Origin: Parapristionchus giblindavisi
Lineage: Eukaryota > Nematoda > Chromadorea > Rhabditida > Diplogasteridae
Direction: 5' to 3'
Length of the DNA stretch: 64,000 bases
NCBI GenBank assembly: GCA_943737045.1
Contig: CALSFV010000335.1
Coordinates: 124,001-188,000 of the forward strand
Below, in pieces: positions 42,869 to 55,559 of the stretch (positions are counted from its first letter, which is position 1; each line of letters opens with the position of its first letter). The position numbers and the translations under genes were made by a program. The notes under the pieces are model-generated. The model saw only the letters and a program-made list of their open reading frames with translations, was not told the DNA's origin and did no database searches.

Positions 42869-45565
42869 TCATTTCAACATCGTTGGCTTGTTATTCATCT
42901 CTGCACTAACAGCTTCTTTAAAACGAATGAGATATGTTCTAATAAAACGGTAGAAATGCCAGCTTCTGCAATTTTATTTCGTTAATTTCGCATTTTTCTG
43001 CTTTTTATGTACAATTATCATGATGCATATCATAAAACTTACCTGTGAACTTTGTACACTTTTCTAACATATTCAAGAGCATCATCGGGATTCAGGAAAG
43101 ATATCGCAAGTAGTTGGCTGAAATATGGTGTTAGCTTACTCAACTTTTTATGTGATATGCGAAATTGAAATGCTGTAAATTGAAAGCTTTTATATAGGAT
43201 AAGTTCAAGCTTCACTCGGATCAAAAAAGTGTACTCCACAGTTCACAAGACCAGTGAAGTGTTATATTTAAGAGGCATGTTCCCTAAGACTCGATCATAT
43301 TCGACCACCCCCGGACATGTGCGCTAGCAATGGGAACTGGGGGTCCATACTTGGGTGTTAGGAGTTTCACCGGCCCTGATTACACAAAACAGGAGAAATT
43401 TCCTGTTTGTGCCCTCAGGCTATTAGAAAAATTAATTTAAGTGCAAAAACGATTAAAAATCATAATTTCTCAAATTGTTGAGATAAATTCCAAATATCAT
43501 TTGCGATGCGTCTAGGGTGCACAGAGCTTGCTAATTCACTATTAGCATCGAATGTGCGTTGATTCCTAAACCAATTTTTTGACTTAAAATTTTTGTTTTT
43601 TCGGACAAATTATCGCTTGTTGTAGATTGCTGCAAAGATTTCCGACCAGGTATTGTAGCCTAAGCAATTCTGCATTGATTTCACTTAAATCCGGGTTCTT
43701 CCCGTTAGACCATCTTGCCGAAATTTTAGCTCGAATTTCCGTAATCGATGGTTTTCCCGAACAAATGTATTTTCCAAACGTATTTTCCAAACGATTGGTG
43801 CGGAATTGTGGTCTACACAAAGTTTCGAGGTGAGACCAGTCAAATGACACAAGAAGCCCATCACTTGGATCGATTTGAAAATTTCGATTTTCATGACCCG
43901 GGGGTCATGGTCCGAAAATTTCAAAATTTCTCAAGTTTGAAATGTTTTCATTTATGCAGCTTATTGTGAAGTACTAATGATGTGAATAATATTCAGCCAA
44001 TGCTCAATGGCTGATCTCTCCTTTCAACCATTTTTTCTAAAATTTTCATTCTGATTGCGTGTCAAAAATCATAATTGTGTTTGAATCAGTTTCCAACTTA
44101 ATTTCTGTAACATTCTGTAATAGTACTTTACAATGTATATAATTAATATGAAAATTGTTTATTTTCGAAAATTCAGAAAATTAAATTTGAGTGCCTACTC
44201 TCACGGTAAATTTTTGAAATATTGCAGTTTGTCGACTCGAATGCTGCGACAATGAGCAAATGACAATGATAATATAAAGTTTCATGATGAGTAAACATAG
44301 CAGAACTGAAATCCCGGTATTCGGTTCACTTTCAAAAATTGATTTCCATGACCCCGGGGTCATGGCAAAAAAATATGAATTTCGAAAATTAACGATTTTC
44401 ATATTGATTATGTATATTGTAGAGTATTATGATAGAATGTTACAGAAAGCAAGTTGGAAACTGATTCAAACACAATTCTGATTTTTCGCACGCAATCAGA
44501 ATGGAAATTTTCAAAAAAAAATGGTTGAAAGGATAGATCAGCCATTGAGCATTGGCTGAATATTATTCACATCATTAGTACTTCACAATAAGCCACATAA
44601 ATGAATACATTTCAAACTCGAGAAATTTTGAAATTTTCAGACCATTTTCAGACCATTTTCAAATTGATCCAAGTGATGGGCTTCTTGTGCCATATTACTC
44701 GTCTCACCTCTAAACTTTGAGTAGACCACAATTCCGCACCAATCGTTTGGAAAATACGTTTGGAAAATACATTTATTCGGGAAAACCATCGATGACGGAA
44801 ATTCGAGCGAAAATTTCGACAAGATGGTCTAACGGGAATAACCCGGTTTTAAGTGAAATCAATGCAGAATTGCTTAGGCTACAATACCTGGTCGGAAATC
44901 TTTGCAGCAATCTACAACAAGCGATAATTTGTCCGAAAAAACAAAAATTTTAAGTCAAAAAATTGGTTTAGGAATCAACGCACATTCGATGCTAATAGTG
45001 AATTAGCAAGCTCTGTGCACCCTAGACGCATCGCAAATGATATTTGGAATTTATCTCAACAATTTGAGAAATTATGATTTTTAAACATTTTTGCATTTAA
45101 ATTAATTTTTCTAATAGTCTGAGGGCACAAACAGGAAATTTCTCCTGTTTTGTGTAATCAGGGCCGGTGACACTCCTAACACCCAAGTATGGACCCCCAG
45201 TTCTCATTGCTAGCGCACGTGTCCGGGGGTGGTCGAGTCTTAACGATCATCTCTCTTAACACATTTTGTGGTATTTTAACACAAAAAGTGTTAAATATCA
45301 CTTCATAGATTTTGTGTACTGTGTGGAGTACGCTTTTCTCTATGTGTTTGTTAAATTGGTAAGATATGAAGAGGAAAACGAACGCTCTATTATAATCACG
45401 GATTTCGATGCTAACAATAAGATCACGTATATCATTGCAATTGCTAAAAGAAATTTAGTATCAATTATATTATTTAATTTTCTTATGTAAGTACATTTTT
45501 ATACGGACCATAGCAAAGCGCTTTCTGCCGAAAGACGACATTCTAACCCCATCATAAAACTGTCC
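42869..45565 (-). pseudogene. H exons, array copy 2 with foldback in intron
   Basis: H4 42,965-42,869, H3 43,172-43,043, then foldback 43,272-45,255 inserted in the ancestral MITE of the intron, H2 from 45,453 and H1 45,565-45,495. All four exons read open with canonical splice sites. Upstream exons X-C are absent because H1 is bordered by another foldback (45,629). Confidence 0.6.
43272..45255. mobile_element. TTAA foldback element 4 (1,984 bp)
   Basis: TTAA at 43,268-43,271 and 45,256-45,259. The host is the GTACTCCAC MITE: ATATTTAA|...|TTAACACATTTTG rejoins to the sequence intact at 50,690. Outer arms with GCTAGCGCACGTGTCCGGGG and complement, inner arms with TTTGAAATGTTTTCATTTAT and complement. 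Confidence 0.88.
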
Positions 45566-45628
45566 CTGATGACACCAACAAAAAGAACGGTTCGAACAAC
45601 GCTCAATTATCTCTCGTTGCGGCATTAA

Positions 45629-47574
45629 GAGAGATGGCCGTTAAGACTCGACCACCCCCGGACGCGTGCGCTAGCAATGAGAACTGGGGGTCCATACTTG
45701 GGCGTTAGGAGTGTCATCGGCCCTTATTACGCAAAACAGCTGAAATTTCCTGTTTGTGCCCTGAGGCTATTAGAAAAAATAATTAAAGTGCGAAAAACTT
45801 TAAAAATCATAATTTCTCAAATTGTTGAGATAAACTCTAAATATCATTTGCCATGTGTTTAGGGTGCTCAGACCTTGCTAATTCACTATTAGCATCGAAT
45901 GCGCGTTGATTCCTAAACCACTTTTTTGACTCAAAATTTGGTTTTTTTCGGACAAATCATCGCTTGTTGTAGTTTGCTCCCAAAATTTCCGACCAGCTAT
46001 TGTAGCCTAATCAATTCTGCATTGATTTAAATTAAAACTGGGTTCTTCCCGATCGACCATTTTGTCGAATTTTTCGATCGAAGTTCCGTCATCGATGGTT
46101 GTCCCGAACAAATGCTGTATTTCCCAAACAATTAGTGCGGTATTGTGGTCTACTCAAAGTTTCGAGGTGAGACTAGTAAAATGACACAAGAAGCCCATCA
46201 CTTGGATCAATTTGAATATTTCTATTTTTATGACCCGGGGGTTTGAAATGTTTTAATTTATGTGGCTTATTGTGAAGTACTAATGATGTGAATAATATTC
46301 AGCCTATGCTCAATGGCTGGTCTCTCCTTTCAACCAATTTTCGAAAATTTTTCGAAAATTTTCGTTCTGAATGCGTGTGAAAAATCAGAATCGTGTTTGA
46401 ATCGGTTTCCAACTAGCTTTTTGTAACATTCTGTCTTAGTAGTTTGCAATGTGCTTAATCAATATGAAAATCGTTGATTTTCGAAAATTCGTAAAATTCA
46501 ATTTGAGTGCCTACTTTCATGGCAAATTTCTATAATATTGCAGTTTTTAGACTCGAATGCTGCGACAATGAGCAAATGACAATGACAATGTGAAGTTTCA
46601 TGATGAATAAACGTAGTAGAACTGGAATCCCGGCATTCGGGTCACTTTTGAAAAATCGATTTCCATGACCCCGGGGTCATGGTAAAAAAATATGAATTTT
46701 CGAAAATCAAAGATTTTCATATTGATTATGCACATTGCAAAGCATTTAGATAGGATGTTACAGAAAGCAAGTTGGAAACTGATTCAAACACAATTCGGAT
46801 TTTTCGCACGCATTTAGACAGAAAATTTTCGAAAAAAATGGTTGAAAGGAGATATCAGCCATTGAGCATTGACTGAATATTATTCACATAATTGTACTTC
46901 ACAATAAGCCCCATAAATGAAAACATTTCAAACTTGAGAAATTTTGAAATTTTCAGACCATTTTCAGACCATTTTCAAATTGATCCAAGTGATGGGCTTC
47001 TTGTGCCATATTACTCGTCTCACCTCTAAACTTTGAGTAGACCACAATTCCGCACCAATCGTTTGGAAAATACGTTTGGAAAATACATTTGTTCGGGAAA
47101 ACCATCGATTACGGAAATTCGTGCGAAAATTTCGGCAAGATGGTCTAACGGGAAGAACCCGGTTTTAAGTGAATTCAATGCAGAATTGCTTAGGCTACAA
47201 TACCTGGTCGGAAATCTTTGCAGCAATCTACAACAAGCGATAATTTGTCCGAAAAAACCAAAATTTTGAGTCAAAAAAGTGGTTTAGGAATCAACGCACA
47301 TTCGATGCTAATAGTGAATTAGCAAGCACTGTGCACTCTAGACGCATCGTAGATGGTATTTAGACTTCATCTCAACAATTTGAAAAATGATGATTTTTTA
47401 ACTTTTTTTAAAAATTATTTTTTAAATAGCCTGAGGGCACAAACTTTTTTCTGCTGTTTTGAGTAATAAGGGCCGGTGACACTCCTCACACTCAAGTATG
47501 GGCCCCCAGTTCTCATTGCTAGCGCACGTGTCCGGGGGTGGTCGAATATGATCGAGTCTGAGGGAACAGGCCTC
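45629..47574. mobile_element. TTAA foldback, duplicate of element 3
   Basis: Offset of 7,423 from 38,206-40,151, near identical, including both TTAA flanks. Confidence 0.85.
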
Positions 47575-47632
47575 TTAATACATTCAGGGAATCAGAATGC
47601 ACTTATACATCCTAGTGTAGGGATTCGGCAGG

Positions 47633-48865
47633 CTAAACTATAATTACCCGAATAACCTTTGTTTGATTAGGCCCTGGCTCGACCCCAATTTCGGGGCGAT
47701 CTGGGCTTATGCAGTACTCAACAATTTCCAATCGAACTCTTTCCTTCAGAGATTTACAATAACAATGATTTTGCGTAAATGTAGGGAAAGAAACATTGAA
47801 AATGAAATGATAGGGCATTTTCGCAGGATAGAAAACAACAAGAAACGATTGGAATAGAGCAGACGTAAAGGCGCAAAGCTTGCTAATTTGGAACAAACAG
47901 GTCTGGGATTGCTCTTTCGCTTTCACGGTCTACGAGAGAGAATGAGCACAGAGCGAGTTTCAAATTAGCTCGGGTGTTGACGCATCTCACAAATGACATA
48001 ATTTTCAATGACATTAAAGGGATAATTTTTAAAGGCATTCTCGGTATGAATGTAATCAACGGAATGGAAGATGGCACAGTTGGTGAAAATCGATACTGTG
48101 TATGCGCTCAAACTTCACAGGTGGAGTGCCTATGGGTTGGATACACTTCAGCCAAAAATTTGACTCCAAAAGTGATCTTTTATCTTTGATCTCACGAAAA
48201 ATAAACTAGAGAGTTTCCTATCTTGTTATATACCATTCGAAAAAAATGTTTTGGGACATTTTCGATCTTCAAAAAATAAACCACCACTTTACGATCATCC
48301 CGAGGAATTCCATCGACGCTATTTATCTTGTAGCAAATTTAATGTAGAATTTAATAAAAATTAATTGAGAAAAATCGATAATGTCTGGATATCACTTTTG
48401 AGCCAAAGCTATCGCGATCGAGCTCATTGTTCTGGGGTGGGTTCGAACCCCACCTCAGGAAAATATTTTAAGCTGATTTTTCACTGGCCTACCAATGCTG
48501 CCATAGGCCCCCCCTTGGACAATTCGGGGTTTTTTTTAAAGTGTTTTGTGTATTTTTACTTGCTTAATTGGCTTCATTCCTTCTTGTTTTCAATATTTCT
48601 CCAATTATTCGCACTCTTCAATTAATCTCCTGAAAGAACCTCGAATAGATAACGTTGTAGCTCTTTTTCTGACAATGAGTTCTCTCTGTAAGGAAGGTGA
48701 AGAGTTGAGGACAACAAACTTTAGGATAATAAAATTTCAAAGGTTAGTGATGTTTACTAGTGGCGAAGGATATTTCACTTTCACTGTTTCAGATTTCGGT
48801 ACTCAATGATTTTGCGTATGAGAAAGGAGGCATTCGTGCTTAGAGGCACAAGCATATCGGACTAG
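47633..48865. pseudogene. P-a exon (-) and plus-strand module (+), array copy 2
   Basis: Duplicate of 40,210-41,442. P-a lies at 47,633-47,926 on the minus strand. The plus-strand frames lie at 47,974-48,189 and 48,546-48,742, with the intron at 48,743-48,792. One substitution (GAT to TAT) changes the residue before the first stop. Confidence 0.4.
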
Positions 48866-49537
48866 GAGTATTCATTTCAATCAGATCATTTGTCGACAAG
48901 GGAAATAGGGGCGATCTCGTAGTTCTGCAGAAAGGCGGTCATTATTCCGTCTTCCGCGGACTTACTAAATTTTACAGGATATCGCCATTATCGAGTTCCG
49001 GATCGTGTACTGTTTAGAGTCAAGACGATATCCATTCGTATTTCGACGAGTTTCTCGGGAAATCGCTCCATTGCCCAAAAAAGTTCGCGATTTTAATCGA
49101 GGGATCAGTTGCTACTCGGATTGACACCACCGAGGTGGACGAAGAAATGTACCAGATGCTCGTCCTTGAAACGCCGGAGAGTCTCGAAAAGATCGGATTC
49201 GCTCTCAAGAAAAAAGAAGGCCGCATCCTGATATTCGAAAGACGCCAAGGAGTATGTGATCGAATTGTTCGACGAAAGAATTAATCGTGGAAACAATATC
49301 TCGCCTGAGGAAGGAGAAGAGCGCATGCGAGACGCCCTCAACCCAGATGGTTCCAGAAGGTTCAGTGCGGATGACAGACTTAGATCGAGGCAAATTAATT
49401 CATTGTATTCGCGCATCAAGGCGGATGGAGCTGCTACTCGTGCAAATAACGAAAATAAAGGGCTCAAAATGCGACTAATTGTAAGAAGAGAAAATCGAAA
49501 AGAGGTGCATCGTAGAACAATGATGAAAGTCTTATGA
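48793..49537 (+). pseudogene. Unidentified protein, array copy 2
   Basis: Duplicate of 41,370-42,093 with a one-base deletion near 49,468 that moves the end of the frame to 49,537 (IVRRENRKEVHRRTMMKVL). The same two stops and frameshift are present, so it was already broken before duplication. Confidence 0.5.
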
Positions 49538-50291
49538 AGAGCCGGAATACATTGGTCAACCAATTTATGACAACCAATTTCAGCCATGCCGATCATCGCT
49601 ATGTAGATCACTCACCGTAGTTTCTACCAGCACATAAACCATTCCCAAGTGAGCTCTTTAAAAAAACTATAAAACATTGAAAATTGAAGACATGTAAAAA
49701 GATTTAATAAAGCAGAAAAATCCACTTTTCGTCGATACAGCACATACAGTTCAGCCCGGTCGTGTTTTGTACACGTGATCTGATGCGCTCCGCTGCGGGG
49801 CGCATTTGGACGCATCATTTATTTCCTTTTCGTATGAATATTTTTGTATTCTCAAAGTCTTAATCAAGTGTTTCCGTGATAAAAAGTTGTAGAAAATGAA
49901 ACAAAAGTTTTATTAATGAGAAAAAAAAAACAATTGAAAGGCAAATCACACTGGTCCGAAAATGATATCTATATATTTACTGGAAAGGTATACTGTATTA
50001 TTTGCATATCGATCGCACGATCGCGGTAAGATATATTTGAAAATTTACAGTATTAATCATAAAATTTGCCAGACAATAATGGTGAGCGCTGAAGTGGTGT
50101 GCATACGGTAGCTAGCCGGTTGAGGCACACTGCACCTGCATGACATTTTTTTATAAGACAATTTTTGTAAACCGTTCAGCTCATTTAATTTATTTCTTCA
50201 CTTATCTCGCTCGTTAGATATATAAAACGTACATGTAAATTACGATTATTATCTTTTTAAATATATTTCATTTATCATAAGATTGGGATTA

Positions 50292-51000
50292 TCATTTCAA
50301 CATCGTTGGCTTGTTATTCATCTCTGCACTAACAGCTTCTTTAAAACGAATGAGATATGTTCTAATAAAACGGTAGAAATGCCAGCTTCTGCAATTTTAT
50401 TTCGTTAATTTCGCATTTTTCTGCTTTTTATGTACAATTATCATGATGCATATCATAAAACTGACCTGTGAACTTTGTACACTTTTCTAACATATTCAAG
50501 AGCATCCTCGGGATTCAGGAAAGATATCGCAAGTAGTTGGCTGAAATATGATGTTAGCTTACTCAACTTTTTATGTGATATGCGAAATTGAAATGCTGTA
50601 AATTGAAAGCTTTTATATAGGATAAGTTCAAGCTTCACTCGGATCAAAAAAGTGTACTCCACAGTTCACAAGATCAGTGAAGTGTTATATTTAACACATT
50701 TTGTGGTATTTTAACACAAATGTGTTAAATATCACTTCATAGATTTTGTGTACTGTGTGGAGTACGCTTTTCTCTGTGTGTTTGTTAAATTGGTAACATA
50801 TGAAAAGAGGAAAACGAACGCTCTATCATAATCACGCATTTCGATGCTAACAATAAGATCACGTATATCATTGCAATTGCTAAAAGAAATGTAGTATCAA
50901 TTATATTATTTAATTTTCTTATGTAAGTACATTTTTATACGGACCATAGCAAAGCGCTTTCTGCCGAGAGACGACATTCTAACCCCTAGCTGTTACAGTT
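50292..51000 (-). pseudogene. Copy C: H1-H4 exons
   Basis: H1 about 51,000-50,931 (VRMSSLGRKRFAMVRIK; its 5' part is replaced by TA-rich sequence). H2 from 50,879 (NCNDIRDLIVSIEMRDYDRA then FVFLF, open). H3 50,595-50,466 (SHKKLSKLTSYFSQL; ALEYVRKVYKVHR; donor GTCAGT). H4 50,388-50,292 (FYRFIRTYLIRFKEAVSAEM and stop). Compact, with the ancestral MITE in the H2-H3 intron but no foldback. The least disturbed H copy together with copy D. Confidence 0.6.
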
Positions 51001-52251
51001 CTTATTTTATCACTTGTACTATCAATTATTTTATTTTAACTCTGTCATCAAATTGAAAGATGCGATAAATATTTATATTATATTATATTATATTATGGAT
51101 AGGCATAGAACTTCCCAAACAAACATCTATATATTGATAACCTAATGGTCTGGGACAACGTCACGCTCAAAGACCGTAGCTGACGAGTTCCACCACCACT
51201 TTGCGTTGTGATTTTTGTTGATTTATATGAAATATCTAGTTCGACTTTTTTTCCATACGGGGAACTCCCGTGAATTTGAATATGTAATTCTACAAGGGAC
51301 ACCGTCTCTATAAAAATAAGAAAAAAGCTTAAAACGATGCGGCGATTTCATCGTTTTAACCTATAACTCACAATTGCGGACACTCAAACGTGATATCTTC
51401 AGTCTTGAAATTTGCCGCTAATTCGTTCATGTCTGCCGTCTTCTTTCCACCTCGATTAACTTGCTGACAATATTATATATATTTTTTCACAACCATGTAA
51501 AAAAAATTTCATTACGAAGAGAAAAATAAACTAGTTTTTTTGCTCTTCAAAAATAACTGCAAATTGTTTCAATGATTAAAAAACGCAAATCTCGAGCTAA
51601 TTTGAAACTCTCCTCTCTGACTATTTTCGAGGGCTCGAAACCAGCATTTAACTTACTTTGCAACCCGCACTGATCGTAAATCCCGTGAATGAAATTCTAC
51701 ACGGAACATGGCACGTAATCACCTTCGAGTTTTTAAACTGTTCGAACATCTCTCCTGTTAAAGAAGGAGACCCTTGAGTTGGCATGACTGACTCCCGCCA
51801 TGATAAGCATGTTTGCTATTGTTTATATTATATATGGTAATTGGCGTAAGGAATAATAAGAAAATGAGAGAGTCAAGTATGCAAATCGGATGGGCACTCT
51901 ACATGCCTTGAAAGTTGTACTTTCATTGAGCATAGTGAGATTTAAACATATAGGGAATCAATATCAAATATGTCTTTCCATTCGTGCCATGAACATTCAT
52001 TTAATTTAGACAAATGAAATAATCCTGAAAATTATGCTGCAAAATAAATTTCATATTTAAAAAAAAATATTACTGGAAGTGACTGTCTGCTTACGAGACT
52101 TTTTTCAAGGCACAAACTCTCATGGACTTGTTGTTTCAACTATTGCCACATATTTTTGATGAATCGAAAATCAAATTAAATTAATAGAGTTTGATGTGTT
52201 TGGCATTGTTATCGATCCATTCAAAGCATAATGTACTTTATCCCTTGCTAG

Positions 52252-52372
52252 CTTAAGGGCACATCCCGAGCTAATGCTACTCCCCGCTCTGGCAATGCTC
52301 TCTCGTGGTCAAAGAATGCGAGAGAGTGTGGTAAGAGCGGAGAGTTTCAAATTAACTCGGGTGTGCCTTTAA
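52252..52372. repeat. CTCTCTCG palindromic MITE, representative copy
   Basis: Outer ends TTAAGGGCACATCCCGAGCT and its near-complement ending GGGTGTGCCTTTAA; inner arms CGCTCTGGCAATGCTCTCTC and complement; a short loop with TCAAAGAATGC. Length about 120. At least fifteen copies or fragments occur in this window, mostly in introns of the X-C family. Transcripts would fold into a long hairpin. Confidence 0.9.
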
Positions 52373-52594
52373 CTCTTATTGTCTTATGCAAAACGGCGTG
52401 AGAGAATTCTTACGGCACTAGACGACATTCGCAGTGGCGCTAGAAACTTGTCCGTTTGTCAACGAATCTATGGGGATTTGTAGAATTGACATACTCAACG
52501 AATTCAAATTTTACTCTATCCGTATGAGCGTGTTTTTTTCTCATTGAGAACGATACGATTACAAAACAGAGATATAGCATGGTCAGAGAGGAAA

Positions 52595-53433
52595 GATATC
52601 ACGTCAGTCACGAGAGAATCGACCTATTTTTCGGAATAGGGCGAAAAACATGAAATGAGTTAGCTTCAGTTTTCGGTACCTCTAGGCATGCCCTACCATC
52701 CCCCAAAGTCCCATTGTGCTACTATCATTCTGGGGCTCCCTGCACCGGGTCGGTGTTCCGGGAACCCAACTTTGAACAATATATCTCTGTTCAGGTGCAT
52801 TTATGTGAAAAACTATCAAGAGGGTAACCCCGCTATCTTTTCGTCCTCTATCGATCTAAACAAACCAGAGGTGATGAAAGTGATTCCGAACAGCGCTACA
52901 CTCTGAGACAAATAATTCAAAACCTGCCGATTAGGCGAGGATGACCCTGAAATATGTTATGTAACTTTTCGAGGGCTACAAAATGAGTGGTTTACGAAAA
53001 AAATTCGTCCATGGAGACGTGTAGTTCATCCCCTCGGAAATTTCCTGATGATTTTAACCCACAATCTCTCGTTTCACACAGTCTCTCGCGATTTCCTTTT
53101 CATTCCATTCCATTCCATTCTAGACCGCACGGTCTCGAGCGCGCGGTGCAGAATGAAACATATCATTGTCTCCCTTCCCTTCCCTGTATTTCTTTCACTC
53201 ACCGGCGACAGTTTTTTTCACAGAAATGCACCTAAACCGAGATATTTGAGTTCAAAGTTGGGTTCCCGGATAACCGACCCTGTGCAGGGAGCTCCAGAAT
53301 GATAGTTGTACAATGGCACTTTGGGGGATGGTAGGACATGCCTAAACAAGAATAAAACTGGAGAGAACTTGTTTTGTATTTTTTCTCAATTTCGACCGTT
53401 AGGTCGATTCTCTCGTGACTGGCGTGATATACC
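52595..53433. repeat. Inverted-repeat element of about 840 bp
   Basis: Arms contain GTCACGAGAGAATCGACCTA, GGCATGCCCTACCATCCCCC and GGGTTCGGTTATCC-type segments, with complements on the right (53,217-53,430). The centre is unique and includes a CATTCCATTCC run at 53,098-53,122. It is located in the Y-Z intron of copy C. Confidence 0.8.
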
Positions 53434-53989
53434 TTCAACCGTTCCAATAATTATTGATTAGAGATCCGCAAACGTGCGGTCGTTCACCAATTAATGAATA
53501 ATAAATAGCGCGCACGGTATTATTTTGATAATTTATGAAATGATTCGTGCCAAGTTGCGCAACCGAATCATTCTGATTTATTTCCATTCAATTGACGGTT
53601 AAAAACAACCGATATAAATCCTGAGAGGACTTTGCACGAAATTAGTTACCAAAATCGCGCAGAATGACTTATCATCATTTAAACATGGCATAATGTCGAA
53701 CTGGTCGTGCAAAAGACGAATGTGAATCACTATTGTTGATCATATATTCTCTTTTTCTTTAATTTATTGCGATGGGAATAAAGATTAAGAATATGGATGG
53801 TGTGCTCCATTAAAGACGAACCTAGATACTTTAAACGGTCCTTGATTGCGAATTTGACCATCGGAAAGGAGTACTGGGCACAGTAGTAGTAGTCAAGAGT
53901 TCTGAAATTGGGCAAATGGCTGGGGGTGATCCTGTGCTGACTCGTTCTAGAAATTTTCCGGCCAAAATATTGATCCTATTGAAAGATCA

Positions 53990-54292
53990 CTATGAGCTTA
54001 CTCCATAAACTAATTTGAAACTCTCTGCTCTGACCAAAGTCTCTCGCTTTCGTTGTCAGCGAGGGAGTATTGTCAGTGCGGAGAGTAAAATTTGCCTGGG
54101 GTGTGCGCGCCACGAGCTAATATGAAACGCTACGCTCTGACAACACTCTCTCGTAGACAAAGAGAGCGACCAGAGAACAGAAATAGAAGATTGACATTGA
54201 GGGCTTCAAACTTCCCAAGCTTGTTTGAAATTTCCGCTCTGGCCAAACTCTCTCGCTTTCTTTGTCATTGTCAATGCGGAGATTAATATTAC
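53990..54292. repeat. Three CTCTCTCG MITE copies in series
   Basis: Hairpin-like units near 53,990-54,105, 54,105-54,215 and 54,215-54,292. The last is interrupted by the mariner that follows; its other half resumes at 55,251. Confidence 0.75.
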
Positions 54293-54294
54293 AT

Positions 54295-55250
54295 AGGTTA
54301 TCGGAAAAGTCGTGATACCATTTTCAATCGTCTATTTCTCGAAGCAAAAAGAGAAATGCTCCATCATGATCAACAAATTTAGCGCCAGCTGGGTGCGAAG
54401 TAAAGTATTGCTTGAGTGCAGATTCGACACTTCCACGGGACTTGAAGGTCCTATCTCGAAGGGCACGGGCACGCTTGCGAAAAGCTAGTAATCCGACGGG
54501 GTCAAGTCAGGAGAATACGGGGGGTGAGGGAGAACCATAAATCCATATACGACCAGTTCCTGCTTAACTTTATTGGGGCTGGGATTTTTTGATTTTGATT
54601 TTTTTGATTTTTTAAAAATTTTTTGAGGATTTCAAAAAATTCGAAATCAAAAAAAGTTTTTTGAATTTTTCTCAAAAAATCAAAAATATCATACATAAAA
54701 AAGTACCGTTAAAACGACAAAAAGTGAAACATTTGTGGAAAATAATGACAAGATATGACAAAACTTAACAAAATTCCCATTCTTATCATTTTTCTCGGGC
54801 TTGATGAATAGGATTCTAAGGGTTTTAGTGTGGATTAGTGTGCCCAATGCACTGACGTAGAATTTTTAGAAAATGAAAAAATATTGTATCAAGTTTTTCA
54901 TGTTTCAGAATTCAGTTTCTTGCGTAATTGACTGTTTTAACAACTTTTCAATGATGTGTCTGAATTGCTTATTATCCTTTTAAACAAAGTAAAGATTTTT
55001 TTCAAAAAAATTGAGGCATTTTAAAATTTTTTGACCAAAAAGTTTTGAAATTATTTTCAACAAATCCCAGCCCTGCTAGGGACAAAAAAGCTAATAAAAT
55101 GAATTTTCACACATCGTTGCTCTACTAGAGCCTGACTGAAGGGGAGATGTTTAGTGTAGAGGCCTCTCACTGCTTGGTATTCACTAGTGACGAGAGAAAA
55201 CCAAAGAGCAAGGCAAACACACAGTGTGAAGACTTTCCCGACAACCTAAT
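54295..55250 (-). mobile_element. Mariner remnant with nested AT-rich insertion
   Basis: Ends TAGGTTATCGGAAAAGTCGT and, inverted, TTAGGTTGTCGGGAAAGTCT. TATTA of the host MITE is present at both sides. The minus strand near 54,540-54,340 reads PPYSPDLTPSDY, then FRKRARALRDRTFK and SVESALKQYFTSHPAG, the mariner region around the third catalytic Asp to the C-terminus. About 500 bases of AT-rich sequence (54,572-55,075) with GGGCTGGGAT and ATCCCAGCCC ends replace the middle. Confidence 0.75.
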
Positions 55251-55559
55251 ATTAGCACGGGGTGTCACTCTCAGGAGGATATTCGGTGAAACAAATTGTG
55301 GATCCAAAAGTGATTGACATACTTTTGGTCCGCAGAAGCGATGATAGAAGGAAGAAGCAGAATGGAGATGAATAGAGCAAAGCGAATCATAGCGACCACT
55401 TCTGACGACGAATCGAACTGAGAATGAATGAAATGCCACTCATAATGGTCATTGTACTGTGAAGATGTACTTTTATTAACGATAAAGTACAAATATTCAA
55501 ATATAGAATTTAATTTAGCTTTCTCTGTCTAAAAAAATCAATTTCTATTAGCCAAACTT

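Larger units (their letters stand above)
36485..43266. repeat. Tandem unit 1 (period 7,423 bp)
   Basis: Repeated at 43,908-50,689 with a constant offset of 7,423. Matching is nearly perfect: I see only scattered single-base differences (for example near 39,404, 39,488 and 40,069), a one-base indel near 42,045, and a short replacement near 42,135. The 641 bases 43,267-43,907 between units are the outer part of a foldback arm. Parts of 33,740-36,480 form an older, deleted third unit. Confidence 0.92.
43908..50689. repeat. Tandem unit 2 (period 7,423 bp)
   Basis: Second copy of 36,485-43,266. It ends inside the GTACTCCAC MITE; beyond that, copy C's own H2/H1 follow without a foldback, so the right boundary of the duplication is a real junction rather than a third full unit. 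Confidence 0.92.
51141..55456 (-). pseudogene. Copy C: exons X-Y-Z-A-C
   Basis: X 55,456-55,323 (start 55,390; signal peptide ISILLLPSIIAS; donor GTATGT). Y 53,901-53,822 (one Cys, QYSFPMVKFAIKDRLKYLG). Z 51,754-51,657 (EMFEQFKNSKVITCHVPC then ISFTGFTISAGCK, donor GTAAGT). A 51,463-51,372 (TADMNELAANFKTEDITFEC, donor GTGAGT). C 51,307-51,141 (acceptor TTTTTATAG, DGVPCRITYSNSREFPVW, then shifted, ending CCATTAG). Phases agree with the other copies. The X-Y intron holds MITEs and a mariner with a nested AT-rich insertion; the Y-Z intron holds an inverted-repeat element. Confidence 0.7.

Noticed and set aside
43584..43850. Repeated 78-88-codon frames ending ICPKKxKF on both strands of foldbacks
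   Set aside because: They occur on both strands of the same palindromic arms in every foldback copy and lack starts, splice sites or neighbours. They are by-products of repeat identity.
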